In this document: positions 44,008 through 52,833 of the stretch, in pieces
Numbering within the stretch: position 1 is the first letter of the stretch
Layout of the letters: the number at the start of each line of letters is the position of its first letter
Source: JABDMH01 sp050298535
GTDB lineage: Bacteria > Bacteroidota > Bacteroidia > Chitinophagales > Saprospiraceae
Direction: 5' to 3'
NCBI GenBank assembly: GCA_050298535.1
Contig: JBNKUI010000048.1
Span: 12,127-76,126, forward strand
DNA: 64,000 nt
Position numbers and translations under genes: made by a program
Notes under the pieces: generated by a model
Database searches by the model: none
The model's input: only the letters and a program-made list of their open reading frames with translations
What the model was told of the DNA's origin: nothing

Positions 44008-46845
44008 CTATGTCAGACGAAGTCTTCGGGCCATTCCCAGTAACATACCTCCCATCATGAGAATGCATCCCAGCCAAAAGAAATTGATTCCCGGAAACTC
44101 GATAGCTTCCAATACAATGTAATCATCTCTGGGAGCATCCAAGGCGATTTCGACAGGTATCTGCACCGAGCCTTGATCAGATCTTGCAATCTGCAATTCT
44201 AGTCTTTCCGAAGTTGGATCTACAGAAGAAAAGCGACTCGAAATACCCAATGAAGGTGCGTAATCTTTGATCACAAAAGTGCGATTGTCTCGAATGAGAA
44301 ATATGGGCCTTGAGACAACGGTTTCACCTGTTGGAGGCTCTATTTTAAGTTGGACAGCCACTGCGATATCACCTTCTTTGGGTAAGTACGAAGGATGGGA
44401 CGGCTCTCTATCAAAGCCAGCGACTGTAATCTTATAATCTTCAAAATAAAATTCATCACCGAGTTTCTGCTGATATGTCTCATAATCAAGGAGTCTGTCA
44501 TCGGGATAAATTCGACTCAATCCTTCTTCGGTCAGTCTAATTCGGGCTCCGAGATTATAGATGTTGTCATAAAAGCTGTAGATATAGCGCTGCTGCTTTA
44601 TGGCAAGTACTGGTTTTGCAACCCCTGCATTCCCGGTAGAATCCCACCCTAGGATCTCGAGACCGTAGGAGAGATCATCCGCCTCCGCGGTGTATTCCGG
44701 ATGGGAAGGATCCAATATGATGTCTTTAATTTTGAATGAGACACCCTGGATCGTGAGGGTATCTCCAGGAATCATATTATAAGTCTTGTAGTTCAGAGAG
44801 TCATCTTCAGACCGTGCCGCTTCTACACTAATGTGCTTCGGAGGAGCGGCAACAATATGCGAAAAGATATCTTTGTGTACATAGCGTTTGGTAGATGGGT
44901 TAGGGTTGACCATCTCCGTCTTCTCCATATTGTAGGTCAGGTAGGGTTCAAGCTCAAAAGATTCCTCTACCGTTTTCTGATCTCCGGCCAACTTGTCAAA
45001 TTTTATCCTGTAGGAGCGATTGTGTTCAATCATGGTATCTGACACATAGGTAGCCAGATATCCTCCCATGAACATAGGCTCCCCTTTCACCAGATACACA
45101 TTCTGATGCAGCCGATCATCAGACGGTGCAAAGATGCCACGCATGGCAAAGCTGTTGTTCGAAATGTATGTCTTATTAAGGCCTGAGGCCATCACCCCTA
45201 AGATCATCAAACCAAAGCCGACATGCGATAGAATGGCTGCCGAAGCTTTCATCTTGAGCCTCAAAAAAGTGATGAGATATTGCAGATTTGCAACCACTCC
45301 AAAGATGGCACTAAATAGAAGTAAATAGTATGAATAATGATTAGCATCGATCCACAGGGATGTGATCACTGTCAGTATGACACTTATGGTGGCGGCTATT
45401 CCTATATTTTTCCAGAACTGCGCCTTACGTTGATCCCACTTTTTTTCCTTGTAATACAGATACTGAGCCAGACCAGACAAGAAACCAATGAAGACAGCAA
45501 TCCAAAGTTGAAAACGATTGTAATGGGCGATGGGATCTTCAGGAGAAGCTTTATGATAAGATGACATATCCTGGCCAACTAAGCTGCCATAGGCATCCAT
45601 CAGCTTATTGAAGACAGGCAGTGAGGTGGTAAATGTGATAAGTCCTGCAGAAAACAGAAGGACCAAAGAACCGATAAACATCCAGAATTCACGACTGTTA
45701 AAGGCTTCTTCCTTTTCCGGTACTGGAACCGAGATCCTGTGCCTGAAGTATTGCACAATATTCAGCACAGCAAATACTACCATAAAGATGACTAATTGCC
45801 ATTCAAGTCCCATCTCTGTAAAGGCATGTACCGAGCTATCACCCAGTATACCACTGCGCGTCAAGAAAGTGGAATACAGGATAAAAAGAAATGATAGGCT
45901 ATAAAACACATAGGTGCCTTTGATTGAGTGACCGGTTCGACGTGCCACCAGATTCATATGAATGCCTGCAATCAGAATAAGCCAGGGGACGAGGGATGCA
46001 TTTTCTACAGGATCCCAGGCCCTATATCCTCCGAATCTCATTGCTTCATAAGCCCATGCACCTCCCATGACAATACCCGTTCCTAAAATTGCTCCCGAAA
46101 ATAGTGCCCAGGGCATCACGGCTTTAAGCCAGCCGGAATAGTCTTTCGTCCAGAATCCGGCTACCGCATAACAAAATGGAATGGAAACCGAAGCAAACCC
46201 TAGAAATAGGGTGGGAGGATGGATGATCATCCAATAGTTTTGCAATAAGGGATTGAGACCCTTACCCTCGATAAGATCCAAATAGTTTGCATTGGCAAAG
46301 ACAGGCAGATTACTCATGCCTTCTGATTCTCTCAGTAGAGCAAAAGGAGTCACCCCCAGGCGGAATTCCTCCGTAAGATATATGCCCAGTATCATGGAAA
46401 TCAGAAAAGCCTGAATCATGGCAAGAACCGCCAAAGTCGGGGCTTCCCATTTGCTTCCTTTCCACATGATAATCATCCCCAGAATGGAATGCCAAAAAAT
46501 CCAAAGTAGGAAAGAGCCTTGCTGCCCTTCCCAAAAAGCGGTAAAAATATATTTGAAAGGAAGTTGCTCTGAGACATGCGACCAGACATACTCATATTCG
46601 TAAAAGTGATTGATCATGATATAGAATATCATACCAATACTTCCAATAGCCGACAGACTAGTCAAGCTGAAACCCACTCTACCCAGATTTCGCCAGGTCT
46701 TGGATTCAGGTGTCACATCAGAGCCCGATGTGGCAAAATAGTACGAAACAGCAGAGAATATTGCACTGGCGAATGCCAAAATCAGTAAAAAGTGGCCAAA
46801 TTTTCCGTGAAATAGGTGTTCACCTATATAGGTTATGTCCTGCAT
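44008..46845 (-). CDS. ccmF: Cytochrome c maturation protein CcmF/CcsA
   Basis: A 945-residue polytopic membrane protein with about fifteen transmembrane helices. The haem-handling WWD-type motif is in MGGAWAYEAMRFGGYRAWD followed by PVENASLVPWL (about residues 263-290). WEGQQGSFLLW, NYWMIIHPPTLFLGFAS and STFLTRSGILGDSSVH are further family signatures. A large periplasmic domain lies between about residues 570 and 915, then a final helix. CcmF takes haem from CcmE and ligates it to apocytochrome c. ccmE lies 11 bases upstream, so the two form an operon. Confidence 0.9.
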   Translation of the reverse strand: MQDITYIGEHLFHGKFGHFLLILAFASAIFSAVSYYFATSGSDVTPESKTWRNLGRVGFSLTSLSAIGSIGMIFYIMINHFYEYEYVWSHVSEQLPFKYIFTAFWEGQQGSFLLWIFWHSILGMIIMWKGSKWEAPTLAVLAMIQAFLISMILGIYLTEEFRLGVTPFALLRESEGMSNLPVFANANYLDLIEGKGLNPLLQNYWMIIHPPTLFLGFASVSIPFCYAVAGFWTKDYSGWLKAVMPWALFSGAILGTGIVMGGAWAYEAMRFGGYRAWDPVENASLVPWLILIAGIHMNLVARRTGHSIKGTYVFYSLSFLFILYSTFLTRSGILGDSSVHAFTEMGLEWQLVIFMVVFAVLNIVQYFRHRISVPVPEKEEAFNSREFWMFIGSLVLLFSAGLITFTTSLPVFNKLMDAYGSLVGQDMSSYHKASPEDPIAHYNRFQLWIAVFIGFLSGLAQYLYYKEKKWDQRKAQFWKNIGIAATISVILTVITSLWIDANHYSYYLLLFSAIFGVVANLQYLITFLRLKMKASAAILSHVGFGLMILGVMASGLNKTYISNNSFAMRGIFAPSDDRLHQNVYLVKGEPMFMGGYLATYVSDTMIEHNRSYRIKFDKLAGDQKTVEESFELEPYLTYNMEKTEMVNPNPSTKRYVHKDIFSHIVAAPPKHISVEAARSEDDSLNYKTYNMIPGDTLTIQGVSFKIKDIILDPSHPEYTAEADDLSYGLEILGWDSTGNAGVAKPVLAIKQQRYIYSFYDNIYNLGARIRLTEEGLSRIYPDDRLLDYETYQQKLGDEFYFEDYKITVAGFDREPSHPSYLPKEGDIAVAVQLKIEPPTGETVVSRPIFLIRDNRTFVIKDYAPSLGISSRFSSVDPTSERLELQIARSDQGSVQIPVEIALDAPRDDYIVLEAIEFPGINFFWLGCILMMGGMLLGMARRLRLT

Positions 46846-46856
46846 AAGATCTCAAC

Positions 46857-47258
46857 TTATATGTCAGACCTGACAGAAACTTCCTGATCCTTGTATTTTG
46901 ATGGACATTTCATCAAGAGGTTACTGGCGACGAAGTCATCACCTTGCATTTTTCCAGTTACAACGATCTGCTCACTCAACTCGAAATCCTGAGGTTTAGC
47001 ATCATTTAGCACTACCTTTCGCACTACTCCAGCCGCATCCTTAATGAAGAAAGAAAAGTAATTTGGATCTACGGCCGGATCATACACCATCTCCTTATCC
47101 TTGGCGAGGGTACCCACGACCTTAACTGCAGATGCACTTGAGTCTGCTTCAGCAAAAGTCGCATAAGTACTCATGTCTTTGGAAGCAGATAATAGTAGCA
47201 CCACTGCTGCTGTAATCATGACAAGACTTATGATATGTATTTTTTTAATGCCTTTCAT
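46857..47258 (-). CDS. ccmE: Haem chaperone CcmE, Cys-x3-Tyr variant
   Basis: A 133-residue protein with one N-terminal membrane anchor (about 8-24) and a periplasmic beta-barrel (OB fold), including VKVVGTLAKDKEMVYDP and EQIVVTGKMQGDDFVASNLLM. At the haem attachment site the sequence is MKCPSKY: Cys118 replaces the His of the classical HxxxY motif and Tyr122 is kept. This CxxxY form is known from archaea and some bacteria with a variant System I. It carries haem to CcmF, encoded next to it. The 139-base region upstream separates it from the divergent ABC gene. Confidence 0.9.
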   Translation of the reverse strand: MKGIKKIHIISLVMITAAVVLLLSASKDMSTYATFAEADSSASAVKVVGTLAKDKEMVYDPAVDPNYFSFFIKDAAGVVRKVVLNDAKPQDFELSEQIVVTGKMQGDDFVASNLLMKCPSKYKDQEVSVRSDI

Positions 47259-47360
47259 CGTTATAGTTTACCTGTCGCCAATACAAAATTACAAACAGTA
47301 GATCAATAATGTTACGTCTGACCCAAGTTATTTTTATAACATTGTTTATCAATACATTAA

Positions 47361-47382
47361 ACATTACTATATTTGGTAATGT
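47361..47382 (+). promoter_or_regulatory. Promoter -7 element inside a 7-bp inverted repeat
   Basis: ACATTAC (47361-47367) and GTAATGT (47376-47382) are exact inverted repeats. The eight bases between them, TATATTTG, match the Bacteroidota -7 consensus TAnnTTTG exactly. A TTG lies about 23 bases upstream, slightly far for a -33 element. Transcription would start near 47388, just before the ATG at 47398. The arrangement looks like an operator wrapped round a promoter. Confidence 0.5.
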
Positions 47383-47397
47383 AAAATCTTACCTTCG

Positions 47398-48132
47398 ATG
47401 AATACAGATATCACCGCTTCTACAACCCCCGGAACAATTATAAATGCCGAAGTAGCAGGTAGCAATCCGCCGGTGGTATTACTACAATCTGTCAACATCT
47501 ATCAGGATCAACACCTGGTCCTTGAAAATGTTTCACTTCAAATTGAACAAGGGGCATTTGTCTATCTGAAAGGAAGAACAGGTAGTGGAAAGTCATCCAT
47601 CTTGAAGACGATCTACGGCGCGCTACCGCTGGAAAATGGCGAAGGCATGGTGGCGGGATTCAATCTCCGAAAGATAAAGCACAGACATCTGTACAAGCTA
47701 CGCAGGAGATTGGGTATGATCTTCCAGGATTTCAACCTGCTACAAGATCGAAGTGTTGAAGATAATCTTCGATTTGTACTGAGTGCCACCGGATGGAAAG
47801 ATAAGCGCAAGATGGATTTGAAAATTGACGAAGTGTTATCTCATGTCAAGCTTCAATACATGAAGCATAAAATGCCATTTGCTCTTTCAGGAGGTGAGCA
47901 GCAGCGACTTGCCATAGCGCGAGCATTGTTGAATGATCCCGAGTTGATCATTGCAGATGAACCCACCGGAAATCTTGACCCCGATACATCAGATTCAATT
48001 CTTCGTTTATTGTATCACCTCAATCAGGAAAGTGACACCACTATTCTGCTGGCAACACATGACTATCGGCTGATGGAGCAGATACCTGGACAGGTGTTGA
48101 GTTGTGAAGGGGGTAGAGTCCGGAAGGCTTGA
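47398..48132 (+). CDS. ftsE: FtsE-like ABC transporter ATPase
   Basis: A 244-residue ABC ATPase. After a 25-residue N-terminal extension it has Walker A LKGRTGSGKSSILK, the Q-loop in LGMIFQDFNLLQDRSVEDNL, the signature FALSGGEQQRLAIARAL, Walker B ELIIADEPTGNLD and the H-loop LLATHD. The Q-loop neighbourhood is characteristic of FtsE, which with FtsX couples cell division to peptidoglycan hydrolases. No ftsX is adjacent, so a LolD/MacB-type export ATPase cannot be fully excluded. The N-terminal extension is typical of Bacteroidota FtsE-like proteins. The upstream promoter suggests regulated expression. Confidence 0.85.
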   Translation: MNTDITASTTPGTIINAEVAGSNPPVVLLQSVNIYQDQHLVLENVSLQIEQGAFVYLKGRTGSGKSSILKTIYGALPLENGEGMVAGFNLRKIKHRHLYKLRRRLGMIFQDFNLLQDRSVEDNLRFVLSATGWKDKRKMDLKIDEVLSHVKLQYMKHKMPFALSGGEQQRLAIARALLNDPELIIADEPTGNLDPDTSDSILRLLYHLNQESDTTILLATHDYRLMEQIPGQVLSCEGGRVRKA

Positions 48133-48147
48133 TTACAATTAGTCTAA

Positions 48148-48648
48148 TCATCTTGGATCACCTATCCATTTCTGAGACAGAATCGGTATATGGATCTGTT
48201 GTGTTCCTGATGAAGGAATATTTTTCTGATGATCATTCAGAATATCGAAATGAGGTCGATTGTCCAGTTGATATTTCGAATTGGGAAGCCATTCGCTGAA
48301 AATAAATTGAAAAATATCGGAGGGGTTAGTCGGATTCTCAGGAGCACTAAATCTTGCATAGAGGCCTCCTTTTATGTAATAGCAAGCCATTTTATAGGGC
48401 AGATGCTCAGCTCGAGAAACTTGCACGCAAGCCCACTTAGTAAATATACTTTTGGGGTTGAAAGAATTAAAATAGTCCTTATCATATACTCTTAGGTCTA
48501 TGATCTTAGTGTCTACTCGATTGGCTACTTCATGTCTTCGCGGCATAAATGCACGGAACAAATCAACAGTACTGTTTTTTATAATTGACATTTTTTGGTG
48601 AATACCCACGAATGTGGCTGATGGTATACGTACTATCTCGGGAGACAC
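48148..48648 (-). CDS. GyrI-like / AraC effector-binding-domain protein
   Basis: A 166-residue stand-alone effector-binding (GyrI-like, SOUL-like fold) domain. Recognisable parts are IVRIPSATFVGIHQKMSI near the N-terminus, FRAFMPRRHEV, and the C-terminal IFQFIFSEWLPNSKYQLDNR followed by FDIL. The start is GTG at 48648; no ATG fits, and an in-frame stop lies two codons upstream. Members bind hydrophobic small molecules or act as hydrolases, and GyrI itself blocks DNA gyrase. No DNA-binding domain is attached. It converges with the ftsE-like gene. Confidence 0.8.
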   Translation of the reverse strand: MSPEIVRIPSATFVGIHQKMSIIKNSTVDLFRAFMPRRHEVANRVDTKIIDLRVYDKDYFNSFNPKSIFTKWACVQVSRAEHLPYKMACYYIKGGLYARFSAPENPTNPSDIFQFIFSEWLPNSKYQLDNRPHFDILNDHQKNIPSSGTQQIHIPILSQKWIGDPR

Positions 48649-48667
48649 TATTTAAATTTTCGTTGGA

Positions 48668-49549
48668 TTAAGCATGTTGTCTTTTTAGCTTCCTTTCTAC
48701 TTGCATGATTTGCCATGTGTTGTAACTATTTTGAAAAATAACGTAAAAAATTGGACCCATAGCTACAATAGGGTCAATGAAAGTGAGGCAAACCCAAAGG
48801 GCGAACATTGTGTTCTTTCTTCCCAATGACAAGCCACCTGCCATCTTTATTTCTCCGGCTACAAGATATTCACCCACCTTAAAATTAATCAGACTTATAA
48901 TGCCGGTTGTCGCAGCAATTTTCACAAAAATATCCCAGGATGAACTGTGCTCATGCTGAATAAAATAAGAAGCTTTTCCACAACCAATCCAGACATTTAC
49001 CAAAAAAAGGTAAAATGATATTTGTTTGAATCTCAATAAGTATTTGGTCAGAGACTTACTTGTGTTTTTTACAATACTGCTCAGGAATAATGGTAGCCCG
49101 ACGACCATAACGACAGGTAATAAAACATCCAATACATGAATGTGCTTATCAACAGTTAGAATTAATGGTAGTATTAATGGTATACAAAGAGCGGATAGGG
49201 GATTGGTCAGAATGACGGAAGTAGTTACAAATGCGATATCAGTCCGCATAAATTGTGCAAGAACCGGAGATGCTGCGGCACAAGGTGCTATCCCCAAAAC
49301 GAACCCCAGTAAGGCATACTTTTCTCCGAAAGAAAAAAGTGAGAAAAATAAAATAGCGGGTATCACTAGGTTGGCCACTATGAGTCGAAGGTGGGATTTG
49401 GAAAACTGTTCCAATGTAAAGTGGATGCCCAGAAAGGCAAAAAAAAGCATTATGATCAGACTATATTTTATCCAGTCAGTATAAGCATGGCCATAGGGGA
49501 GAAGTATTCCCAATACTATGGAGGTGAAAATTAGAATTGATTGTTTCAA
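48668..49549 (-). CDS. BASS-family (bile acid:sodium symporter-like) transporter
   Basis: A 293-residue protein with about nine or ten transmembrane helices. The core motif of the family is visible as LLGFVLGIAPCAAASPVLAQF, then VTTSVILTNPLSAL, and in the second repeat KMAGGLSLGRKNTMFALWVCL. BASS members carry organic anions, often with sodium; some relate to arsenite or pantothenate transport. The substrate cannot be told. The start is a TTG at 49549, since an in-frame stop lies just upstream and the first ATG would remove the first helix. The next gene downstream (GyrI-like) starts 19 bases away. Confidence 0.78.
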   Translation of the reverse strand: MKQSILIFTSIVLGILLPYGHAYTDWIKYSLIIMLFFAFLGIHFTLEQFSKSHLRLIVANLVIPAILFFSLFSFGEKYALLGFVLGIAPCAAASPVLAQFMRTDIAFVTTSVILTNPLSALCIPLILPLILTVDKHIHVLDVLLPVVMVVGLPLFLSSIVKNTSKSLTKYLLRFKQISFYLFLVNVWIGCGKASYFIQHEHSSSWDIFVKIAATTGIISLINFKVGEYLVAGEIKMAGGLSLGRKNTMFALWVCLTFIDPIVAMGPIFYVIFQNSYNTWQIMQVERKLKRQHA

Positions 49550-49577
49550 GCGTAGAGTCTAACGTGGTTGCGATTCA

Positions 49578-51725
49578 CTAATCCATTAAATACGTAATTT
49601 GCTCCATGGCCTGCATTTTTTCTTCTACAGGCAATTGACAGACTTTATTTTGACATACATAAATCATGGTTCTGTCATTCTGTAATTTGTCTTTAAGAAG
49701 CGGTAAGGTTCCTTCATCCGATCCACCCATAAATACCGTGTTGGGATGGAATTCACGCTGAAGTTCATATGATTTTTCAAGAGCTCGTTCTCCGAGTACC
49801 GCTACCTCATATGTTGGATGTAACTTCTCCAGGTAAAGAGTAGCCCAATTGGAGTAAAAACTGGTTTGCTTGGATTGGAGGATTGGACCGATCATATTGA
49901 ACAGCATCTGATCTGACTTTTTTAAATATTCTTCACTTTCGAAATAGTGGTAGAGAAAATTCAGATTTCTGGCCATAGCACTGTTAGATCCGGGAATTAC
50001 GTTGTCACCCAATTCCATTTTTTGCGCGATCAGAGGCGGGTCTAATTTTGAAGTATAGTTAAAAAAGTCACTTTCCTCGTTGAAAAAGTTTTCAAGTGTG
50101 TAGTCTGCCAGATTTCTGGCGGCTAATATCCATTGCTCATCGAAAGTAACTTCATAAAGATTTATATAAGCTTCAATCAAGAATGCATAGTCATCTAAGA
50201 ATCCGTTAATCTTTGTTTTGCCATCCTTAAAATTTCGTTCCAATCTTCCGTCATCCTGGAGCATATTTTCAAGGATAAAGCGGCCATTTTTTAGTGCTCT
50301 TTCTAAATAACTCTCTTCACCAGTTGCCCGAAAGGCATCGACCAGTCCAGTCAGCATCAAGGCATTCCATGACGTCAACACTTTGTCATCTAGACCCGGC
50401 CGCTCGCGTTTTGACCGTGCTTCAAAAAGGACCTTATTAGCCCGTTTAATAATGTCAGATAATGCCGAAGGTTCGATCTCAAATTGTTCGGCTATCTCCA
50501 AATGAGATTTCTTTTGATAAAGTATATTCTTTTCTTCCCAGTTACCATATGGAAGGATATTGTAGTAGGCCTTGTATATATCAACATGCTGTGGATCCAA
50601 TAGTGTACTGATTTCCTCCTCCGACCAGACATAAAATTTACCTTCTTCGCCTTCGCTGTCGGCATCCAGTGATGAATAGAAGCCACCATCTGGGTGTGTC
50701 ATTTCACGATCGAGCCAACCCACCGTTTCTTCTATTATTTCCTTGTATCGGGGATTCGTGGTGATTTGAAATGCCTCACTATAGAGGCTCATGAGTTGCC
50801 CGTTGTCATACATCATCTTTTCAAAGTGAGGGGCCAACCATTGACCATCAACAGAATAACGGGCAAATCCACCACCTATCTGATCATAGATGCCACCTCT
50901 GGCCATCCGATCGAGAGTCACCGTGACAGCATCGAGAGCTTTCTGATCACCCGTCATTTTGTAATAGATAAGCAGGTATCGGTAGTTAGAAGGCATGGGA
51001 AATTTAGGAGCACCCTTACGACCCCCAAATTCGGTGTCGACCTGGTTGATCATATGCTCCGCCATTGCCCTGGCTTCATCAATTTTCAGTATTTGTGGTG
51101 CACCTTTAATAATTTGATCTTGCGCTTTGATACCACTGGTAAGTTGTTTTGCATAAGAATCGAGTTTTTCCTGATCCTCCTTCCACATCGTCTGGAATTG
51201 ATCGAGTACGGCAAGCCATCGCTCTTTTGGAAAGTAGGTGCCAGCCCAAACAGGTCTGCCGTCGGGCAGTGCAAATGCATTCAAAGGCCACCCACATCCT
51301 GCGCCAGAAGCCAGTTGACAGGCTGTCATGTAGACGTCGTCAATATCAGGCCGCTCCTCGCGATCCACCTTGATGCATACAAAATGCTCATTCATGACTG
51401 CGGCAACGGTGCTGTCCTCAAACGATTCATGCTCCATGACATGACACCAGTGACAGGCTGCGTAACCTATGCTGATCAATAGCATTTTTTGCTCTTTTCG
51501 AGCCTTTTCCAGCGCTTCATCTCCCCAGGGATACCAATCTACTGGATTGCGCGCATGTTGTAGCAGGTAGGGACTGTTTTCATTGGCAAGATGATTCATG
51601 TATGGTCCATTTTGTTCCTGACTCGAAATATTGCAGCTGTAAAAGATACAGGGAAATAGGAATAGCATGGCCATCCTGAACCTATATCTAGGAAATCTTA
51701 AATACTGCATGAATCGATTCGACAT
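49578..51725 (-). CDS. DUF255 (YyaL/SPATA20-like) thioredoxin-fold protein
   Basis: A 715-residue protein. The thioredoxin-like N-terminal domain has NENSPYLLQHARNPVDWYPW, ISIGYAACHWCHVMEHESF with the CxxC pair, and KVDREERPDIDDVYM. The rest (about 230-640) is an alpha/alpha barrel-like region with GGIYDQIGGGFARYSVD and DDKVLTSWNALM, resembling N-acylglucosamine epimerase folds. A hydrophobic stretch ending FYSCNI near residue 31 suggests export, possibly as a lipoprotein. The ATG at 51725 is used; a TTG seven codons upstream is less likely. The function of the family is unknown, though a role in redox or sugar metabolism is often suggested. Confidence 0.88.
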   Translation of the reverse strand: MSNRFMQYLRFPRYRFRMAMLFLFPCIFYSCNISSQEQNGPYMNHLANENSPYLLQHARNPVDWYPWGDEALEKARKEQKMLLISIGYAACHWCHVMEHESFEDSTVAAVMNEHFVCIKVDREERPDIDDVYMTACQLASGAGCGWPLNAFALPDGRPVWAGTYFPKERWLAVLDQFQTMWKEDQEKLDSYAKQLTSGIKAQDQIIKGAPQILKIDEARAMAEHMINQVDTEFGGRKGAPKFPMPSNYRYLLIYYKMTGDQKALDAVTVTLDRMARGGIYDQIGGGFARYSVDGQWLAPHFEKMMYDNGQLMSLYSEAFQITTNPRYKEIIEETVGWLDREMTHPDGGFYSSLDADSEGEEGKFYVWSEEEISTLLDPQHVDIYKAYYNILPYGNWEEKNILYQKKSHLEIAEQFEIEPSALSDIIKRANKVLFEARSKRERPGLDDKVLTSWNALMLTGLVDAFRATGEESYLERALKNGRFILENMLQDDGRLERNFKDGKTKINGFLDDYAFLIEAYINLYEVTFDEQWILAARNLADYTLENFFNEESDFFNYTSKLDPPLIAQKMELGDNVIPGSNSAMARNLNFLYHYFESEEYLKKSDQMLFNMIGPILQSKQTSFYSNWATLYLEKLHPTYEVAVLGERALEKSYELQREFHPNTVFMGGSDEGTLPLLKDKLQNDRTMIYVCQNKVCQLPVEEKMQAMEQITYLMD

Positions 51726-51859
51726 TATTTTTTCTTTAATGTGCAAAGATACGAGTTAGAGATTCGAAAAGTTGATTCACCACTCATTATAACACTAAGA
51801 TTATTTGAGAATGATCTTAAACACACTCCGTTTTTGTTAATGTATTAGCCTAGATGGCA

Positions 51860-51887
51860 TTGTAGGTGACAAATTATTATATATTTA
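51860..51887 (+). promoter_or_regulatory. Candidate promoter for the T9SS cargo gene
   Basis: TTG at 51860-51862 and TATATTTA at 51880-51887, separated by 17 bases, resemble the Bacteroidota -33/-7 pair (TTG, TAnnTTTG) with one mismatch and a slightly short spacer. The ATG follows 13 bases later. Confidence 0.3.
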
Positions 51888-51900
51888 CAAAAAATATAAT

Positions 51901-52833
51901 ATGAAGGAAATCTGTCTGATATTTACGTTGGCTATTAGCACACTCTTGTCTAATCAAATTCATGCCCAATGTCAACCTCAAAATGGTGACTTTGAAATCT
52001 GGACCGATTATACGGACTCGATTGCTGAAGAGTTGCAATTGGTACTTTCAGAGCAGGTTTTGTTTCCTGAGGGATGGTGGCCTTTGGGTCGACTCTTAGA
52101 CATTGCGCTATCAGACTTTATTGTCCCTTATTTTGATTTGGATACGCTGGATTTGGATGTTTTTGCCAGTATTCGTCAGTATCAGCCAGGTGCTGATGGT
52201 ACAGGTTCTGCTCTTGCCATAAGCGGCGATTCTTTGGTGTTGGGATCTGATCTGATTCAAGTGTTCGAATGCGGCAGTAGTCCAACTTCTATGAGCGGTA
52301 TGGTAAAATATGTGGGATCTGGTCAGGACTCGCTAACCATTATTGCGTTACTTCACAATAGTGATCTATTGGATGAGGAAGGGGCCATCGCTGTAGCTAC
52401 TTATGAAACCCAGGGCGGCCCTGAAGAATTCGTCCAATTTGAGGTTGACTTTGATTATGCGGAAGATGTCGTACCTGACAGTGCCAGCATACTGATTATA
52501 TCCAAAAAGCCCTTCGAAATGAGTCAGGACACATCTTACTTTGTCCTGGATGACCTTTCATTCGACACAGAGTCCACTCCTACCATAGATGTGAATTCTT
52601 CCGAAGTGTTAGTGGGTCCCAATCCTACCTCTGACATTTTATTTGTCACAGGACAGGACATCCAAAGGCTTAGGATTGTGAATTTGACTGGTCAGGTCGT
52701 TAGAACAGCTGGGCAAGTATCATCGGGCGAAAGCCTGAATGTGGGTAATCTACCCGAGGGAGTATATACGGTCTTGGCGGAGAAAAGTAATGGCCTATTC
52801 AGTCAAAGAATTTCCATCATGCGATCTCATTGA
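51901..52833 (+). CDS. Secreted T9SS cargo protein of unknown function
   Basis: A 310-residue protein. The signal peptide is MKEICLIFTLAISTLLS with cleavage near HA-QC. The mature N-terminus starts CQPQNGDFEIWTDY, a pattern frequent in Bacteroidota secreted proteins whose first domain resembles a PCMD/carbohydrate-binding jelly roll. A T9SS type A sorting domain covers about the last 75 residues (VGPNPTSDILFV ... GNLPEGVYTVLAE). No catalytic motif is visible. The 3' end overlaps the convergent amidase gene by seven bases. Confidence 0.82.
   Translation: MKEICLIFTLAISTLLSNQIHAQCQPQNGDFEIWTDYTDSIAEELQLVLSEQVLFPEGWWPLGRLLDIALSDFIVPYFDLDTLDLDVFASIRQYQPGADGTGSALAISGDSLVLGSDLIQVFECGSSPTSMSGMVKYVGSGQDSLTIIALLHNSDLLDEEGAIAVATYETQGGPEEFVQFEVDFDYAEDVVPDSASILIISKKPFEMSQDTSYFVLDDLSFDTESTPTIDVNSSEVLVGPNPTSDILFVTGQDIQRLRIVNLTGQVVRTAGQVSSGESLNVGNLPEGVYTVLAEKSNGLFSQRISIMRSH

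Noticed and set aside
50694..51482. 262-codon forward frame antisense to the DUF255 gene
   Set aside because: It is fully inside a well-supported conserved gene on the other strand, and its composition is that of an antisense shadow.
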